From positions 1,410,527 to 1,474,526 of the forward strand of contig VWZW01001369.1 of assembly GCA_013397115.1 (NCBI GenBank): a stretch of DNA of 64,000 bases, written 5' to 3'. How positions within the stretch are numbered: the stretch's first letter is position 1; every line of letters begins with the position of its first letter. A program made the position numbers and the translations under genes. Below are positions 63,471 to 64,000 of this stretch, one piece after another. The notes beneath the pieces are model-generated. The model saw only the letters and a program-made list of their open reading frames with translations. It was not told the origin of the DNA and made no database searches. This stretch comes from Edolisoma coerulescens. Taxonomy: Eukaryota; Chordata; Aves; Passeriformes; Campephagidae.

Positions 63471-64000
63471 CATAAAAATCACGGAGTGGTTGAATTTGGA
63501 AGGGACTTCTGGGCATCACCTGGTCCAATTCCCTCAGCTCATGCAGGGCCACTTAGAGCCATTTGCCCAAGACTGTATCCAGATGGCTCTTGGATATCTC
63601 TAAGGCTGGAGAGTCCACAACATCCCTGAGTAACCTGTGCCAGTGCTCAGTCAGCCCACAGTGAAGTGTTTCCTGATGTTCAGAGGGAACCTTCTGTATT
63701 TCTGTTTGTGTCTCTGTTCCAGGCACTGGGAACTGAAAAGAGCCTCTCTCCATCCTTTTTGCCCCCTTCAGGTGTTTCCCTGAGCCTTCTCTTCTCCAGG
63801 CTAAATGGTTCCAGGTCTCAGCCTTTTCTCATAGGAGAGATGCTCCAGTCCACCATCTTTTTCCTTTTGTTGGACTCTCTCCTGTGTGTCCATCTCTCTC
63901 CTGTACTGAGCCCAGAGCTGGACACAGCAGGTAGGGCCTCACCAGTGCTGAGTGGAAAGGAATGATCAACTCCCTTGACCTGCTGGCTTTGTCTAATGCA
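63471..64000 (-). mobile_element. CR1 LINE 3' part, truncated by window end
   Basis: Read on the minus strand this is the 3' untranslated region and end of the RT ORF of a CR1. The left edge has AAAATCACGGAGTGGTTGAA, the counterpart of the terminal AATCATAGAATGGTT repeat zone. It continues with GGAAGGGACTTCTGGGCATC, CTGTGCCAGTGCTCAG, TTTCCTGATGTTCAGAGGGA, AGCCTTCTCTTCTCCAGGCT, CATAGGAGAGATGCTCCAGT and GACCTGCTGGCTTTG, all familiar CR1 blocks in the expected order. It appears to lack the segment normally found between the CCCTTCAGGT and CCTGAGCCTTC blocks. The element continues beyond the window. Confidence 0.93.

Noticed and set aside
1..64000. CRISPR arrays, operons, bacterial promoters
   Set aside because: The sequence is vertebrate nuclear DNA by its repeats; no spaced identical repeats or prokaryotic gene arrangement exist.

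Overview
The window reads as non-coding DNA of a bird, most likely a passerine. The evidence is the repeat content: five CR1 LINE fragments in both orientations and four long terminal repeats (LTRs) of types I recognise as avian endogenous retroviruses. Base composition is AT-rich. There is no bacterial, viral or plasmid gene organisation: no operons and no ribosome-binding-site pattern. I found no open reading frame I can assign to a host protein family. The longest, 164 codons at 17567-18061 on the minus strand, is within what I would expect by chance in 64 kb of AT-rich sequence. The window is either intergenic (gene-desert-like) or inside a very long intron; the sequence alone does not say which.

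Layout: 1-7045 is mostly unique AT-rich DNA with two decayed plus-strand CR1 pieces (about 980-1295 and 3908-3990). 7046-7631 is a plus-strand solo LTR. About 11665-12945 is the best preserved CR1, on the minus strand, carrying reverse transcriptase (RT) sequence with a recognisable FADD catalytic motif. A hexanucleotide microsatellite lies at 14551-14620. A pyrimidine tract precedes a 958-bp LTR at 18714-19671. A 5'-part CR1 (endonuclease/N-terminal RT region) lies at about 24960-25880. 25881-40264 has no element I can name. 40271-40710 is a clean minus-strand solo LTR with a perfect 6-bp target-site duplication. 49413-49938 is another minus-strand LTR with a duplicated U3 block. 58227-58255 is a 29-base assembly gap beside AT-rich simple sequence. 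A minus-strand CR1 3' part runs from about 63471 off the window end.

No group of genes works together here; the visible history is retrotransposon insertion and decay. The more interesting leads are modest: one 83-bp interval with good splice signals and an open frame (53130-53212), clusters of octamer/homeodomain-type motifs in unique DNA (near 62440-62530 and 50730-50790), CTCF-like motifs in convergent orientation (2145 and 3229), and a strong G-quadruplex motif (22346-22369). I do not see an undescribed biological system and do not claim one. All repeat identifications are by recognition of characteristic sequence, without database comparison, so boundaries of CR1 pieces are approximate.
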